From Candidatus Altarchaeota archaeon (lineage in GTDB: Archaea; Altiarchaeota; Altiarchaeia; IMC4; QMZM01), in the NCBI GenBank assembly GCA_016931955.1, contig JAFGDV010000002.1, positions 1-38,544 of the forward strand: 38,544 bases of DNA, in the 5' to 3' direction. Both the position numbers and the translations under genes were made by a program. Of the stretch, positions 1 to 8,075 are shown piece after piece. How positions within the stretch are numbered: position 1 is the first letter of the stretch; each line of letters starts with the position of its first letter. A model generated the notes under the pieces. It made no database searches, had not been told where the DNA came from, and worked only from the letters and a program-made list of their open reading frames with translations.

Positions 1-1
1 A

Positions 2-556
2 ACAAGCACCACAACTACTACATCAACAACTACAACAACTATGGAAACCACGACAACCTCGACAACAAGCCCTACTCCAACATCAACAACTACTTCAACA
101 ACCATAAAGAAAACAAAAAAGGATACCGACTCCCCCACAGAAAGCATTAGAGTCAATTTTGCAAAACCAAAGTTTACATGCTTTGATGGGATATTGAACT
201 GCCACGACGGCGGCTGTGAGACGGGAGTGGACTGTGGGGGGCCATGTGAGCCCTGCATGAGCTGTGAGGATGGGGTGCTGAATCAGGGAGAACATGGAGT
301 GGACTGCGGAGGGCCCTGTAGGCCGTGTCCGACGACGACCTCAACCTCGACGACTACAACACGGTCAGAGAAAACAACGACGACAACCACCAGTACAACC
401 ACTACGACGACAACACTCGAGCGGATAGATGTCACAGGAAAGGTTGCCGGCGGAATCACTTTGGAGGGGGGAATACTACTAAGCATACTGGCAATCCTGG
501 TATTGACTGGGTTCGCACTATACAGGGTTTATAGGAGAAAAGGTTCAGGAGTCTAG
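2..556 (+). CDS. Thr-rich, Cys-motif surface protein, 5'-truncated by window edge
   Basis: The reading frame is open from base 2, so the gene starts outside the window; 184 residues are visible. They begin with Thr/Ser tracts. Next come two copies of a Cys module of the form C-x-DG-x-LN...G(V)DCGGPC-x-PC (roughly bases 178-337), then a second Thr-rich linker and a C-terminal hydrophobic helix followed by a basic tail (RVYRRK). This is the architecture of an exported protein held in the membrane by its C-terminus, with a glycosylatable Thr stalk. The Cys module is familiar from archaeal surface proteins, where it probably forms disulfides. Substrate and partner are unknown. The 3' end overlaps the convergent nuclease gene by 12 bp. 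Confidence 0.75.
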   Translation, partial: TSTTTTTSTTTTTMETTTTSTTSPTPTSTTTSTTIKKTKKDTDSPTESIRVNFAKPKFTCFDGILNCHDGGCETGVDCGGPCEPCMSCEDGVLNQGEHGVDCGGPCRPCPTTTSTSTTTTRSEKTTTTTTSTTTTTTTLERIDVTGKVAGGITLEGGILLSILAILVLTGFALYRVYRRKGSGV

Positions 557-1387
557 GCCGTAGAAGTGTTTGGCTTCGGCGACGATTTCCTTGAGCTTGT
601 TTCTGGATATTCCGGTCTTCGTCGACAGGAGACTGAAGTCGTTGTTCACCAGATCCTTTGCAAGAATCATGTTGGCGCTGAAAAGCCTCAGCTTAGATCT
701 CTTGTCGACTGTCTTCAATATGGTTACAGGATATAAACCCTTTGACTCGATCATGAATTCTAGGGTGTTCTCTGGGGGAAACCTCCAACCAAGCAACTTA
801 AGATTCTTGCACTGAGCATACTGTATGGCTTCAGGGGAAAACCTCGTGTTAGTCACAAGCCATATTTCGTCGAAGTGAGGACAGTGACCCAAATCGCAGC
901 CCTCATTCAAGTCAAGTAATCGCGCGTAAGTGTACATAGCCTCCTTCAACCCAGTGTTAAGCCCCTTCGTGTTATGGTACTTGCATTCAACAGCCGAAAG
1001 CCTGCCGTCAGAGGATTCCACGATGACATCAATCTCGTGGATGACGCACACTCCCATGACGTGCTGCCTCACCTTGGTACTGTAGCCATATTCCCTCAGG
1101 ATCTCCCCAACATAGGTTTCGAATGCGAAGCCTTCAGGCCCCAGACGCATGATGGCTCCCTTTAGGTCGTATCTTGAAGCGAGAGACGGCCTCTCCATGT
1201 GCAGCAGCTGATGGACTATTCGGAAGATCTCCTTCGTGGTTATGCCTTCATAGAGTTTATCATTCAGTTGATCGAGGATTTCAGAAGCCAGCTCCTCAGA
1301 GGCCCCGGAACGCAGAACAGCGCGGCGGACCTTCTCCGGGTTATATTCCTCCAATTCGCCAGAAGCCTTCCTAATCATAATTGCCAT
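545..1387 (-). CDS. ATP-cone domain / Mrr-type restriction endonuclease fusion protein
   Basis: The 280-aa protein has two recognisable parts. Residues 1-90 look like an ATP-cone: the start (IRKASGELEEYNPEKVRRAVLRSG) resembles the nucleotide-sensing domain of ribonucleotide reductases and NrdR. Residues 85-200 match the Mrr/PD-(D/E)xK nuclease fold, with D120 in EIDVIVE and E134-x-K136 in ECKYH as the likely catalytic triad. The C-terminal 70 residues look helical and may bind DNA. The likely role is a DNA nuclease gated by ATP or dATP, but the biological target is not known. It could act in DNA repair or in defence. It is transcribed divergently from the cation exchanger and has no obvious methyltransferase partner here. 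Confidence 0.8.
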   Translation of the reverse strand: MAIMIRKASGELEEYNPEKVRRAVLRSGASEELASEILDQLNDKLYEGITTKEIFRIVHQLLHMERPSLASRYDLKGAIMRLGPEGFAFETYVGEILREYGYSTKVRQHVMGVCVIHEIDVIVESSDGRLSAVECKYHNTKGLNTGLKEAMYTYARLLDLNEGCDLGHCPHFDEIWLVTNTRFSPEAIQYAQCKNLKLLGWRFPPENTLEFMIESKGLYPVTILKTVDKRSKLRLFSANMILAKDLVNNDFSLLSTKTGISRNKLKEIVAEAKHFYGLDS

Positions 1388-1431
1388 TATCCTGTTTATT
1401 TATTTCTTATACGGGGATAAATTATTACTGT
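1388..1431. promoter_or_regulatory. AT-rich divergent promoter region
   Basis: This 44-bp AT-rich gap separates the nuclease gene (minus) from the exchanger gene (plus). The run TTTATTTATTTCTTATA (about 1394-1410) lies 20-30 nt upstream of both start codons, which is the spacing of an archaeal TATA box with leaderless or nearly leaderless transcripts. No Shine-Dalgarno motif precedes either gene. Confidence 0.45.
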
Positions 1432-2415
1432 ATGGTTCTCACAAATCTTGCGCTTTTTGTGGTGGGATGTCTCGTGTTGGTGAAGAGCTCGGAAGCGCTC
1501 GTAGACACATTATCCAAGATTGCTGCTTATTTCAGGGTTACCGAGTTCGTGATCGGATTCATATTGATGGCGTTCGCCACATCCGTACCAGAGCTGTCTA
1601 TCGGGGTTTCCTCTGCCTTAGAGTCCACGTTGGAGAGACCTTTAACGTCACTGGCCCTCGGCAACATAGTGGGCGCGAACATCATAGATCTGACCCTTGT
1701 TATTGGAATAGGCGCCATACTGAGGAGAGACATAAAGGTCGAGACGAAGGCTGTCAGAACAGACACCATATACATGTTCTTGATAGCTTCTTTGCCCCTC
1801 ATCCTGATGATGGATTCGAAGATAACTCAGGCCGACGGCATATTTCTTATCTTCGTGTTTTTCATTTACATTCTCAGGCTGCTCAAACAGAGGAGCAGGT
1901 TCAGGGAGAAGAGCAAGATGCTGGTCTCCAGGAGAGAATTCCACAAAAACGTTACCATCTTTATGATAAGTATCATCCTCCTGTTCCTCAGCGCGATCTG
2001 CGTCGTCGAAAACGCGACCGAGTTAGCTGCGAAACTTGGGGTGCCGAACATACTCATCGGATTGTTTATGATATCGTTGGGCACGACGCTCCCAGAGCTA
2101 ACGTTCGGGACAAAGGCAGTCCTCTCCGAGCACCCGTATATGGCGCTTGGAAACGTTATAGGTAGCATAATCGTGAACTCAACCCTTATACTGGGCCTCA
2201 CAGCGATTATATTCCCCATCCAGACCGCGGATTTCCTCGTCTTTCTGACGAGCGCATTATTTATGTTAACTGTAGCGTTCATGTTCATGACATTCATAGA
2301 GGCTGAGAGGCACATCCTGTGGCAGGAAGGGGTTGGCTTGATCCTCCTGTACGTGCTGTTCGTAATCGTGGAATTAAGCATACATCAATTTGAGACAACC
2401 CAAATCGGTGCATGA
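1432..2415 (+). CDS. Sodium/calcium exchanger family (CaCA) membrane protein
   Basis: This is a 327-aa integral membrane protein with about ten hydrophobic helices and the two inverted alpha-repeats of the CaCA superfamily. Alpha-1 carries ATSVPELSIGV and GNIVGANIIDL; alpha-2 carries GTTLPELTFGT and GNVIGSIIVNSTL. The acidic residue in each PEL motif is the expected Ca2+/Na+ ligand. The family (YrbG/NCX_Mj-like) exchanges Ca2+ or other cations against Na+ or H+ across the cytoplasmic membrane. I chose the ATG at 1432 because the frame upstream to a TTG at 1381 would overlap the divergent gene and add non-family sequence. It may belong functionally with the Na+/H+ antiporter operon that follows after 47 bp. 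Confidence 0.88.
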   Translation: MVLTNLALFVVGCLVLVKSSEALVDTLSKIAAYFRVTEFVIGFILMAFATSVPELSIGVSSALESTLERPLTSLALGNIVGANIIDLTLVIGIGAILRRDIKVETKAVRTDTIYMFLIASLPLILMMDSKITQADGIFLIFVFFIYILRLLKQRSRFREKSKMLVSRREFHKNVTIFMISIILLFLSAICVVENATELAAKLGVPNILIGLFMISLGTTLPELTFGTKAVLSEHPYMALGNVIGSIIVNSTLILGLTAIIFPIQTADFLVFLTSALFMLTVAFMFMTFIEAERHILWQEGVGLILLYVLFVIVELSIHQFETTQIGA

Positions 2416-2462
2416 CTGTAGACGGTTTTTAGTGTAGGAAACACAATAGTAGTAAGTCCAAA

Positions 2463-2954
2463 ATGTGTGCGGAAAAAAAGATGCCTAGGTTCCTTGCAGT
2501 CTCTATTATCCTGTTCGGATTCTGGCTGCTGTTGTCGTGGCACTTCGATCCACTACATCTAACGCTGGGACTGATCAGCTCTCTTCTGATAGCGTATTTA
2601 TCCAGCGACCTTCTAATAAGTGAGGAGGAGATCGGTTTCTCTCCGAGGAAGGTGTTTTCATTCATCCTTTATTCAATCTATCTGGCATACAACATAGTAT
2701 TGGCTAACCTCGACGTCGCATACAGGGTCCTTCATCCAAGGATGCCCATAGATCCGCAGATAGTAGAATTCAAGACGAAATTGAGGTCGGATGTTGGAAG
2801 GACCATACTAGCTAATTCCATCACATTAACCCCTGGAACGATCTCCGTGGACGTCAGAGGTGATGTGTTCTATGTACATGCCCTCTCAGAGAAGTCCGCC
2901 GAAGAACTCTTGAGGGGTAAGATGGAGGGCAAACTGATGAGGATATTCGAGTGA
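2463..2954 (+). CDS. mnhE: Mrp-type Na+/H+ antiporter subunit E
   Basis: The 163-aa protein has two or three N-terminal membrane helices and a soluble C-terminal part, as in MrpE/MnhE/PhaE. Family landmarks include the segment FWLLLSW near the N-terminus and the LRSDVGRTILANSITLTPGT region around residue 107-126, where the conserved 'ANSITLTPGT' is diagnostic. It is a structural subunit of the multisubunit cation/proton antiporter. It is the first gene of an operon running to about 9850. The start could also be the ATG at 2481, and no strong ribosome site distinguishes them. Confidence 0.9.
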   Translation: MCAEKKMPRFLAVSIILFGFWLLLSWHFDPLHLTLGLISSLLIAYLSSDLLISEEEIGFSPRKVFSFILYSIYLAYNIVLANLDVAYRVLHPRMPIDPQIVEFKTKLRSDVGRTILANSITLTPGTISVDVRGDVFYVHALSEKSAEELLRGKMEGKLMRIFE

Positions 2955-2961
2955 ATGAAAG

Positions 2962-3273
2962 ATGGACCTATCTGAAGTAATCACCCTGCTATTCCAAGCA
3001 CTACCTGAAGTGATCACCCTGCTATTCCAGATAATCCCCCTTTTTTTGGTCTTCACGGCCTTCCTATGCCTCTACAGGGTCGTGATCGGACCCCGCGCAG
3101 GTAACAGGATAATTGCCATAAACGTGATCGGGACAAAGACTGTTGTATTGCTGGTATTGGTCGGATTCATATACGGCAGTCCATACTTTGTCGATGTCGC
3201 CTTAGTCTATGCATTGGTTAATTTCATCATGACCCTTGCGGTCGCAAAATACTTAGAAACTGGAGGGATATAG
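2962..3273 (+). CDS. mnhF: Mrp-type Na+/H+ antiporter subunit F
   Basis: The 103-aa protein has three predicted membrane helices. The MrpF/MnhF signature is visible in YRVVIGPRAGNRIIAINVIG and in YFVDVALVYALVNFIMTLAVAKY at the C-terminus. It forms part of the membrane arm of the antiporter. It starts 7 nt after mnhE. The N-terminus carries an 11-residue tandem duplication (SEVITLLFQAL / PEVITLLFQII), which lengthens the first hydrophobic segment relative to a normal MrpF of about 85-95 residues. Confidence 0.9.
   Translation: MDLSEVITLLFQALPEVITLLFQIIPLFLVFTAFLCLYRVVIGPRAGNRIIAINVIGTKTVVLLVLVGFIYGSPYFVDVALVYALVNFIMTLAVAKYLETGGI
2972..3029 (+). repeat. 33-bp-period tandem duplication inside mnhF
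   Basis: Two 25-base copies (2972-2996 and 3005-3029) of a sequence starting CTGAAGTAATCACC differ at one base and are exactly 33 bases (11 codons) apart. The duplication keeps the frame. Near-identity at synonymous positions argues for a recent event. Confidence 0.9.
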
Positions 3274-3603
3274 GTGTTAGAATCAATAATCTTGGACTTA
3301 ATCAGCATTGGATTCATGTTAACAGGGACCTTTTTCTTCATCACTGCAACAATCGGTTTGCTCAGATTCCCAGACCTGTTCACAAGGCTTCACGCAACCG
3401 GGAAAGGCGACACATTGGGTGCGGGTCTGATTCTGATAGGCCTTGCTATACACGCCATAAACGCCGGTATGACATCAGAAACTGTAAAGATCCTGTCTAT
3501 ATGTGTCTTCGTGTTCGCGACTTCTCCAGTGGCTGCGCACGCCATATGCAGGGAGACCTATATTAAAGAGGGCAAACACTGGGTAAGGGGGGGTAAAGAG
3601 TGA
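3274..3603 (+). CDS. mnhG: Mrp-type Na+/H+ antiporter subunit G
   Basis: The 109-aa protein with three membrane helices matches MrpG/MnhG. The family core is present as LRFPDLFTRLHATGKGDTLG, followed by the C-terminal SPVAAHAICRETY. The GTG start at 3274 immediately follows the mnhF stop codon, indicating translational coupling. It is a small structural subunit of the antiporter membrane complex. Confidence 0.92.
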   Translation: MLESIILDLISIGFMLTGTFFFITATIGLLRFPDLFTRLHATGKGDTLGAGLILIGLAIHAINAGMTSETVKILSICVFVFATSPVAAHAICRETYIKEGKHWVRGGKE

Positions 3604-3845
3604 TCTATCCACTAGACCTATTGCTCTTATTGTTTCTGGTAGTTTGCGCCTTGATGGCGGTAAAGCTACGGGACCTATTGGATTCTATCATAGTGTTAGC
3701 AGGCTATAGTCTGATTATGGCTTTAACGTGGGTGGAGATGAACGCACCGGATGTTGCTTTAACAGAAGCAGCAGTAGGTGCAGGAGTCACTACCTTCCTG
3801 TTCATCGCAGCCTTGAGTAAAACAGTGAGGAGGGAAAAAAGGTGA
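3600..3845 (+). CDS. MbhD-like subunit (DUF4040; C-terminal part of MrpA)
   Basis: This 81-aa protein with about three hydrophobic helices matches DUF4040, which is MbhD in membrane-bound hydrogenases or a segment of the MrpA C-terminus in bacterial Mrp. The diagnostic segment is WVEMNAPDVALTEAAVGAG. The GTG start overlaps the mnhG stop by 4 bp (GTGA). In bacterial Mrp this region is part of one large MrpA protein. Here it is encoded separately, as in archaeal Mbh/Mrp clusters. Confidence 0.88.
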   Translation: MIYPLDLLLLLFLVVCALMAVKLRDLLDSIIVLAGYSLIMALTWVEMNAPDVALTEAAVGAGVTTFLFIAALSKTVRREKR

Positions 3846-4141
3846 TAAAGATCTTCTCGATAATCTCGCTCATACTCGTTGGATTGGTGTTCTTCTACAT
3901 CGCAGAGGAGATGCCTGATTTCGGCAACCCGGATAATCCAACGAACAACAACGTTTCTAGGAGGTACATAGAGAGATCCCTGGAAGAAACGGGTGTGCGG
4001 AACATGGTGACTGCTGTTCTTGCCAGCTACAGAGGCTACGACACGCTGGGGGAGACTACAGTAATATTCACTGCAGGAGTTGCTACCATGTTCCTATTCC
4101 AGAGATGGAAGAAAGAAAAACCGCCGGGGGTTAGGAAATGA
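3842..4141 (+). CDS. MbhE-like subunit (MrpA/MrpB linker region)
   Basis: The 99-aa protein has a hydrophobic helix at each end. The central family motif VRNMVTAVLASYRGYDTLGE is typical of MbhE and of the extreme C-terminus of MrpA. The GTG start overlaps the previous stop codon by 4 bp. It is a structural piece of the antiporter near the MrpA-MrpB junction. Confidence 0.85.
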   Translation: MIKIFSIISLILVGLVFFYIAEEMPDFGNPDNPTNNNVSRRYIERSLEETGVRNMVTAVLASYRGYDTLGETTVIFTAGVATMFLFQRWKKEKPPGVRK

Positions 4142-4575
4142 CAGACCCGGGAGGAGTGTCCATTGTGGTGAGAACCGTTTCAAGGATTATGATTCCATTC
4201 ATCCAGTTGTTTGGTATCTACACCATAGCACATGGGGAGACGTCAGCTGGCGGGGGCTTTCAGGGGGGTGTGATTCTTGGGACAAGCATCATATTGCTGT
4301 CCATAGTATTTGGTTTAAAAGAGGCTGATAGGAGAATGCCAAGGGAACTACTAACAGCCTTCATGTGCGTTGGTTTGTTGATCTATTCAGGGATAGGCGT
4401 ATTGGACTTACTCTCCGGAGGCAGGTATCTGGAGTACAGCAGTCTTCCCCTTCCTCTGCCGCCTCATGAAATCAGTGCCCTGTCCATCTTGGGCGTGGAG
4501 ATAGGTATTGGAATCACTGTGATGGCAGTAATAATCCTGTTGTTTTTCTGTCTTGCGGGTGAAAGAGATGCTTGA
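4138..4575 (+). CDS. mnhB: Mrp-type Na+/H+ antiporter subunit B
   Basis: The 145-aa protein with four membrane helices matches MrpB/MnhB/MbhF. The signature is HGETSAGGGFQGGVILG near residue 32-48, followed by a glycine-rich hydrophobic stretch. ATG at 4138 overlaps the upstream stop as ATGA, continuing the coupled operon. Confidence 0.92.
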   Translation: MTDPGGVSIVVRTVSRIMIPFIQLFGIYTIAHGETSAGGGFQGGVILGTSIILLSIVFGLKEADRRMPRELLTAFMCVGLLIYSGIGVLDLLSGGRYLEYSSLPLPLPPHEISALSILGVEIGIGITVMAVIILLFFCLAGERDA

Positions 4576-4921
4576 GGATTTGATTCTGGCCAAATACAAT
4601 TACTGGATTTCCGCAGTGCTTATGTTGATTGGATTCTATGCGATGATGTCGAAGAAGAACTTCATAAAAAAGATCATAGGGATGAACATCTTTCAGACCG
4701 CAATAATCCTCTTCTATATATCCATTGCAGATGTCAAGGACGGTGCTGCTCCAATCCTCGTAGATGACGTTCTTGTATATGTAAACCCATTGCCCCAGGT
4801 TCTAATGCTGACAGCAATAGTTGTCGGCGTTAGTACTACAGCTGTTGCCCTTTCCTTGATCATGAAGATATATCAGGAATATCAAACAATCGAGGAGGAT
4901 GAGGTCTTAGAGGTGCGTTGA
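4568..4921 (+). CDS. mnhC: Mrp-type Na+/H+ antiporter subunit C (NuoK-like)
   Basis: The 117-aa protein has three membrane helices and is homologous to complex I subunit NuoK. Visible landmarks are KKNFIKKIIGMNIFQTAIILFY and the C-terminal LPQVLMLTAIVVGVSTTAVALSL, which is conserved in MrpC/MnhC. I chose the ATG at 4568 because GGGTGA lies 5 nt upstream; in-frame TTG 4553 and GTG 4559 are alternatives. It overlaps mnhB by 8 bp. Confidence 0.92.
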   Translation: MLEDLILAKYNYWISAVLMLIGFYAMMSKKNFIKKIIGMNIFQTAIILFYISIADVKDGAAPILVDDVLVYVNPLPQVLMLTAIVVGVSTTAVALSLIMKIYQEYQTIEEDEVLEVR

Positions 4922-6405
4922 TGATCCAACACTCTCCTGTACTGGTTGTGATAATTCCATTAGTTACTGCATTTTTAATCCCCTTAATGGGGTTATTGAG
5001 GAAAAAATACTGCATCTACCTATCAGTCCTCTCTATGTTGTCCATCTTCGTCATCGCAGCCTCTATTGTGACTTCTTTAGTGTCTTCAGGCACAATCCAT
5101 TACTATCTCGGAGGCTGGGAGCCTCCTTGGGGTATTGAGTATGTCATAGACCCTCTGAGTAGTTTCATGGTCATCCTCATAACATTCATCAGCCTCATCA
5201 TTGTCGTGTATTCTAGGAGGAGCGTGGAGAAGGAGCTACCCAACAACGAGGTTGCGTTCTACACATTATTCATGCTGCTCATAACAGGGCTTTTAGGTAT
5301 AGTAGTAACTGGAGACCTCTTTAATCTCTATGTATTCCTTGAGATCGCATCACTAACAGCTTATGCGTTAATTGCAGTCGGTGAAAAAAGAGACGCACTG
5401 GTTGCAAGCTTCAACTATTTAATAATTGGTACCATAGCCGCCTGTTTCATCCTTCTGGGAATCGGCTTCCTCTATATGGTTACTGGCTCGCTGAATATGG
5501 CCGACGTGTCTACGCGGCTCCCTGAAGCATATGGCCAGTACCCTAAAGTCGTACTCGCCGCACTAGCCTTCTTCGTCGTGGGTTTAAGCATAAAAGTGGC
5601 GTTATTCCCCTTACATTTGTGGCTTCCAAATGCCTACACACATGCCCCTTCAACGGTCAGCGCATTACTCGCAGCCTTGATGACGAAGGTTGGGGCTTAT
5701 GTGATGATACGGATAATCTTCACCGTTTTTGGTTTCAGCTTCATTACACAGATCACGGATATCGCCCCACTCATGGATATCCTCTCCATTGTCGGGGCTT
5801 TGGCAATCATCGTAGGTGCTGTGTTCGCCATATCTCAGACTGACATAAAGAGGATGTTAGCCTACTCCAGTGTTAGCCAGATTGGTTACATCGTTTTAGG
5901 GATCGGGTTAAGTAATCCAATAGGGCTGACTGGAGGGATCCTCCATATACTGCATCACGCCTTCATGAAGGGTTGTTTGTTTCTGGCCGTTGGCGCAATA
6001 ATATACAGGACAGGCATAAGGGATATCTTCGACTTCCAGGGTATTGGGAGGAAGATGCCATACACGATGTTGGCTTTCTCCATAGCCGCACTCTCCATGG
6101 TGGGGATCCCCCCACTCTGCGGGTTCTTCAGTAAATGGTTTCTGGTCCTGGGAGCTATAGAATCAAAGAGTTGGAAGGTGTTTTTTTCCTTGGTGATCTT
6201 GTCGAGCAGTTTACTGAACGCTGGATACTTTTTCAGGATCTTGGAGAGGACGTGGTTTGGCGAATCACCTTACTCTCAGAGGGATGAGGCCCCGATCAGT
6301 ATGCTGCTCCCAACCCTGACTTTAGCAGCTGGTTGTATTTTACTTGGCGTATTGATATTTGTATCACACCCCTTTATCGTCTCCATTGTCGATACACTAT
6401 TCTAA
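4921..6405 (+). CDS. mnhD: Mrp-type Na+/H+ antiporter subunit D (first copy)
   Basis: The 494-aa, roughly 14-helix protein belongs to the proton-translocating antiporter family (MrpD, NuoL/M/N). Key ion-path residues are in place: E141 in the TM5 motif VFLEIASLTAY, K225 in the TM7 segment GLSIKVALFPLH, K256 in TM8 (LMTKVGAYV), and a Lys in the late motif FFSKWFL. ATG at 4921 shares one base with the mnhC stop. In the known family this subunit carries protons or Na+ through the membrane. Confidence 0.92.
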   Translation: MIQHSPVLVVIIPLVTAFLIPLMGLLRKKYCIYLSVLSMLSIFVIAASIVTSLVSSGTIHYYLGGWEPPWGIEYVIDPLSSFMVILITFISLIIVVYSRRSVEKELPNNEVAFYTLFMLLITGLLGIVVTGDLFNLYVFLEIASLTAYALIAVGEKRDALVASFNYLIIGTIAACFILLGIGFLYMVTGSLNMADVSTRLPEAYGQYPKVVLAALAFFVVGLSIKVALFPLHLWLPNAYTHAPSTVSALLAALMTKVGAYVMIRIIFTVFGFSFITQITDIAPLMDILSIVGALAIIVGAVFAISQTDIKRMLAYSSVSQIGYIVLGIGLSNPIGLTGGILHILHHAFMKGCLFLAVGAIIYRTGIRDIFDFQGIGRKMPYTMLAFSIAALSMVGIPPLCGFFSKWFLVLGAIESKSWKVFFSLVILSSSLLNAGYFFRILERTWFGESPYSQRDEAPISMLLPTLTLAAGCILLGVLIFVSHPFIVSIVDTLF

Positions 6406-6406
6406 G

Positions 6407-7882
6407 ATGGAAATAACCTCGATAGAACCGCTGCTGGCTGTGTTGGTTTCATTGATATGCGCCTTTTTGGTAGTATTATCCCGGAAACGCCGAGATATCA
6501 GGGAATCATGGACCATCCTCGCATCTGTTGTGCAATTTCTTATCATAGTCTCTATGGTTCCCACAGTCCTCGAAGGTGACACAATATCCTTTGAAGTGAT
6601 CTCAATCCTGCCTGGAATCCCCCTCAAATTTAGAGTGGACGCCTTTGGTCTATTCTTCGGAGTCCTTGCATCCTTTCTGTGGATTCTAACATCAATCTAC
6701 TCCATCGGTTATATTAGATCGCTTCAAGAGCATTCGCAGACCAGATACTTCGCCTCCTTTGCGGTTTCATTATCCTCAACCATAGGAATCGCCTTCTCAG
6801 CCAACCTCATCACCCTCTTCATATTCTATGAGATGTTAACCTTCAGCGTCTACCCATTGGTCATCCACAAGGAGACTCTAAGAGCGAGGAGGGCGGGCGT
6901 AAAGTATCTGGTATACATTCTAAGTGGCGGAGTCGTTCTTCTGTTGGCGATAATCTTGGCATATTCCCTCGCCGGAACACTGGACTTCTCAGACCGCGGC
7001 TTTTTAGCCTTAGAACAAGCACCGAAAGAGATGCTTCAGATACTGTTTGTTTTATTCGTTGTCGGCTTCGGCGTGAAATCCGCCATAATGCCCTTCCACT
7101 CTTGGCTGCCCACTGCAATGGTCGCCCCGACTCCAGTATCTGCTCTACTGCATGCAGTGGCAGTGGTCAAGGCAGGAATCTTCGGTATTGTGAGAGTGAT
7201 TTACTTTGTATTCGGCCTAGACCTTATGTCCGAATTAGGGTTGGGGACTCCTCTGGCCTACTTTGTCTCTTTCACAATAATTGTTGCTTCCATGTTTGCA
7301 CTGACACAGGACAACCTGAAGATGAGGCTGGCGTATTCCACAATCAGCCAACTGTCGTATATCATACTTGGCGCAGCCCTCCTGACTCCCAGCGGATTAC
7401 TTGGAGGGGTTCTGCATATTGCACATCATGCCTTCATGAAGATAACCCTCTTCTTCTGTGCTGGTGCTATCTATGTTGTGACCCATAAGGAGAAAGTAAG
7501 CGAGATGAACGGCATCGGAAAAGAAATGCCCTTGACTATGGCGGCTTTTTCTATATGCGCTATAGGTCTGATAGGCATCCCCCCAGTTGCTGGCTTTCTG
7601 AGTAAGTGGTACCTTAGCCTAGGATCCATGGAAGCAGACAAGGTATTTTTTGTCTTCGTTTTGCTTCTAAGTTCCCTGCTGAATGCAGCATATTTCCTCC
7701 CCATCATCTTCAACGCCTTCTTTAAGGAGCCCTACGGGTTAGGGGGTAGGAGAGAAGCCCCATCCTTCATCTTGATCCCGTTGATAATCACGGCAATAGT
7801 CTCGATAATACTGTGTATAGCGCCGGAAGAATTCAACCCCTTTTTTCAGATGGCTGAATTAATATGGAATAGTGTGGTGTAG
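6407..7882 (+). CDS. Mrp-type antiporter subunit D (second copy, MbhH-like)
   Basis: This 491-aa polytopic protein of the same family as the preceding gene has E142 (FYEMLTFSVYP), K224 (FGVKSAIMPFHSWLP), K255 (AVVKAGIFG) and a late Lys in FLSKWYLSLG. All residues expected in a functional proton-conducting antiporter-like subunit are therefore present. The ATG at 6407 lies 1 nt after the previous stop. An in-frame TTG at 6359 would need a 47-bp overlap and is rejected. In archaea the equivalent position in Mrp/Mbh clusters often holds a second MrpD/MrpA-like channel. Confidence 0.9.
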   Translation: MEITSIEPLLAVLVSLICAFLVVLSRKRRDIRESWTILASVVQFLIIVSMVPTVLEGDTISFEVISILPGIPLKFRVDAFGLFFGVLASFLWILTSIYSIGYIRSLQEHSQTRYFASFAVSLSSTIGIAFSANLITLFIFYEMLTFSVYPLVIHKETLRARRAGVKYLVYILSGGVVLLLAIILAYSLAGTLDFSDRGFLALEQAPKEMLQILFVLFVVGFGVKSAIMPFHSWLPTAMVAPTPVSALLHAVAVVKAGIFGIVRVIYFVFGLDLMSELGLGTPLAYFVSFTIIVASMFALTQDNLKMRLAYSTISQLSYIILGAALLTPSGLLGGVLHIAHHAFMKITLFFCAGAIYVVTHKEKVSEMNGIGKEMPLTMAAFSICAIGLIGIPPVAGFLSKWYLSLGSMEADKVFFVFVLLLSSLLNAAYFLPIIFNAFFKEPYGLGGRREAPSFILIPLIITAIVSIILCIAPEEFNPFFQMAELIWNSVV

Positions 7883-7883
7883 T

Positions 7884-8075
7884 ATGGATGCGTGTAGATC
7901 AAAAATGGCCATAGTCTTGGGTTTCGGTTCACTATTGATGCTATGCTTGGAGCTGATCCAAGTAGGTGAGGGATACCTGTTTCTGGGGTACAACATTGTG
8001 CTGGCGATCATCGGATGCATTTATTTCATTACTGCGATTAAGATCTTTGGGATCATCCAGGGGGGGGTGTCCTGA
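7884..8075 (+). CDS. Small two-helix membrane protein within the antiporter operon
   Basis: The 63-aa protein has two hydrophobic helices (residues ~8-25 and ~31-52) separated by a short GEGYLFLGY loop. I do not recognise a family. ATG at 7884 follows the previous stop by 1 nt, and its TGA stop overlaps the next ATG (TGATG), so it is embedded in the coupled operon. It may be a lineage-specific accessory subunit of the complex. An upstream GTG at 7872 is possible. Confidence 0.7.
   Translation: MDACRSKMAIVLGFGSLLMLCLELIQVGEGYLFLGYNIVLAIIGCIYFITAIKIFGIIQGGVS

Noticed and set aside
1866-2381. 171-codon minus-strand frame inside the exchanger gene
   Set aside because: It is antisense to clear CaCA alpha-repeats, has no ribosome site and resembles no family.
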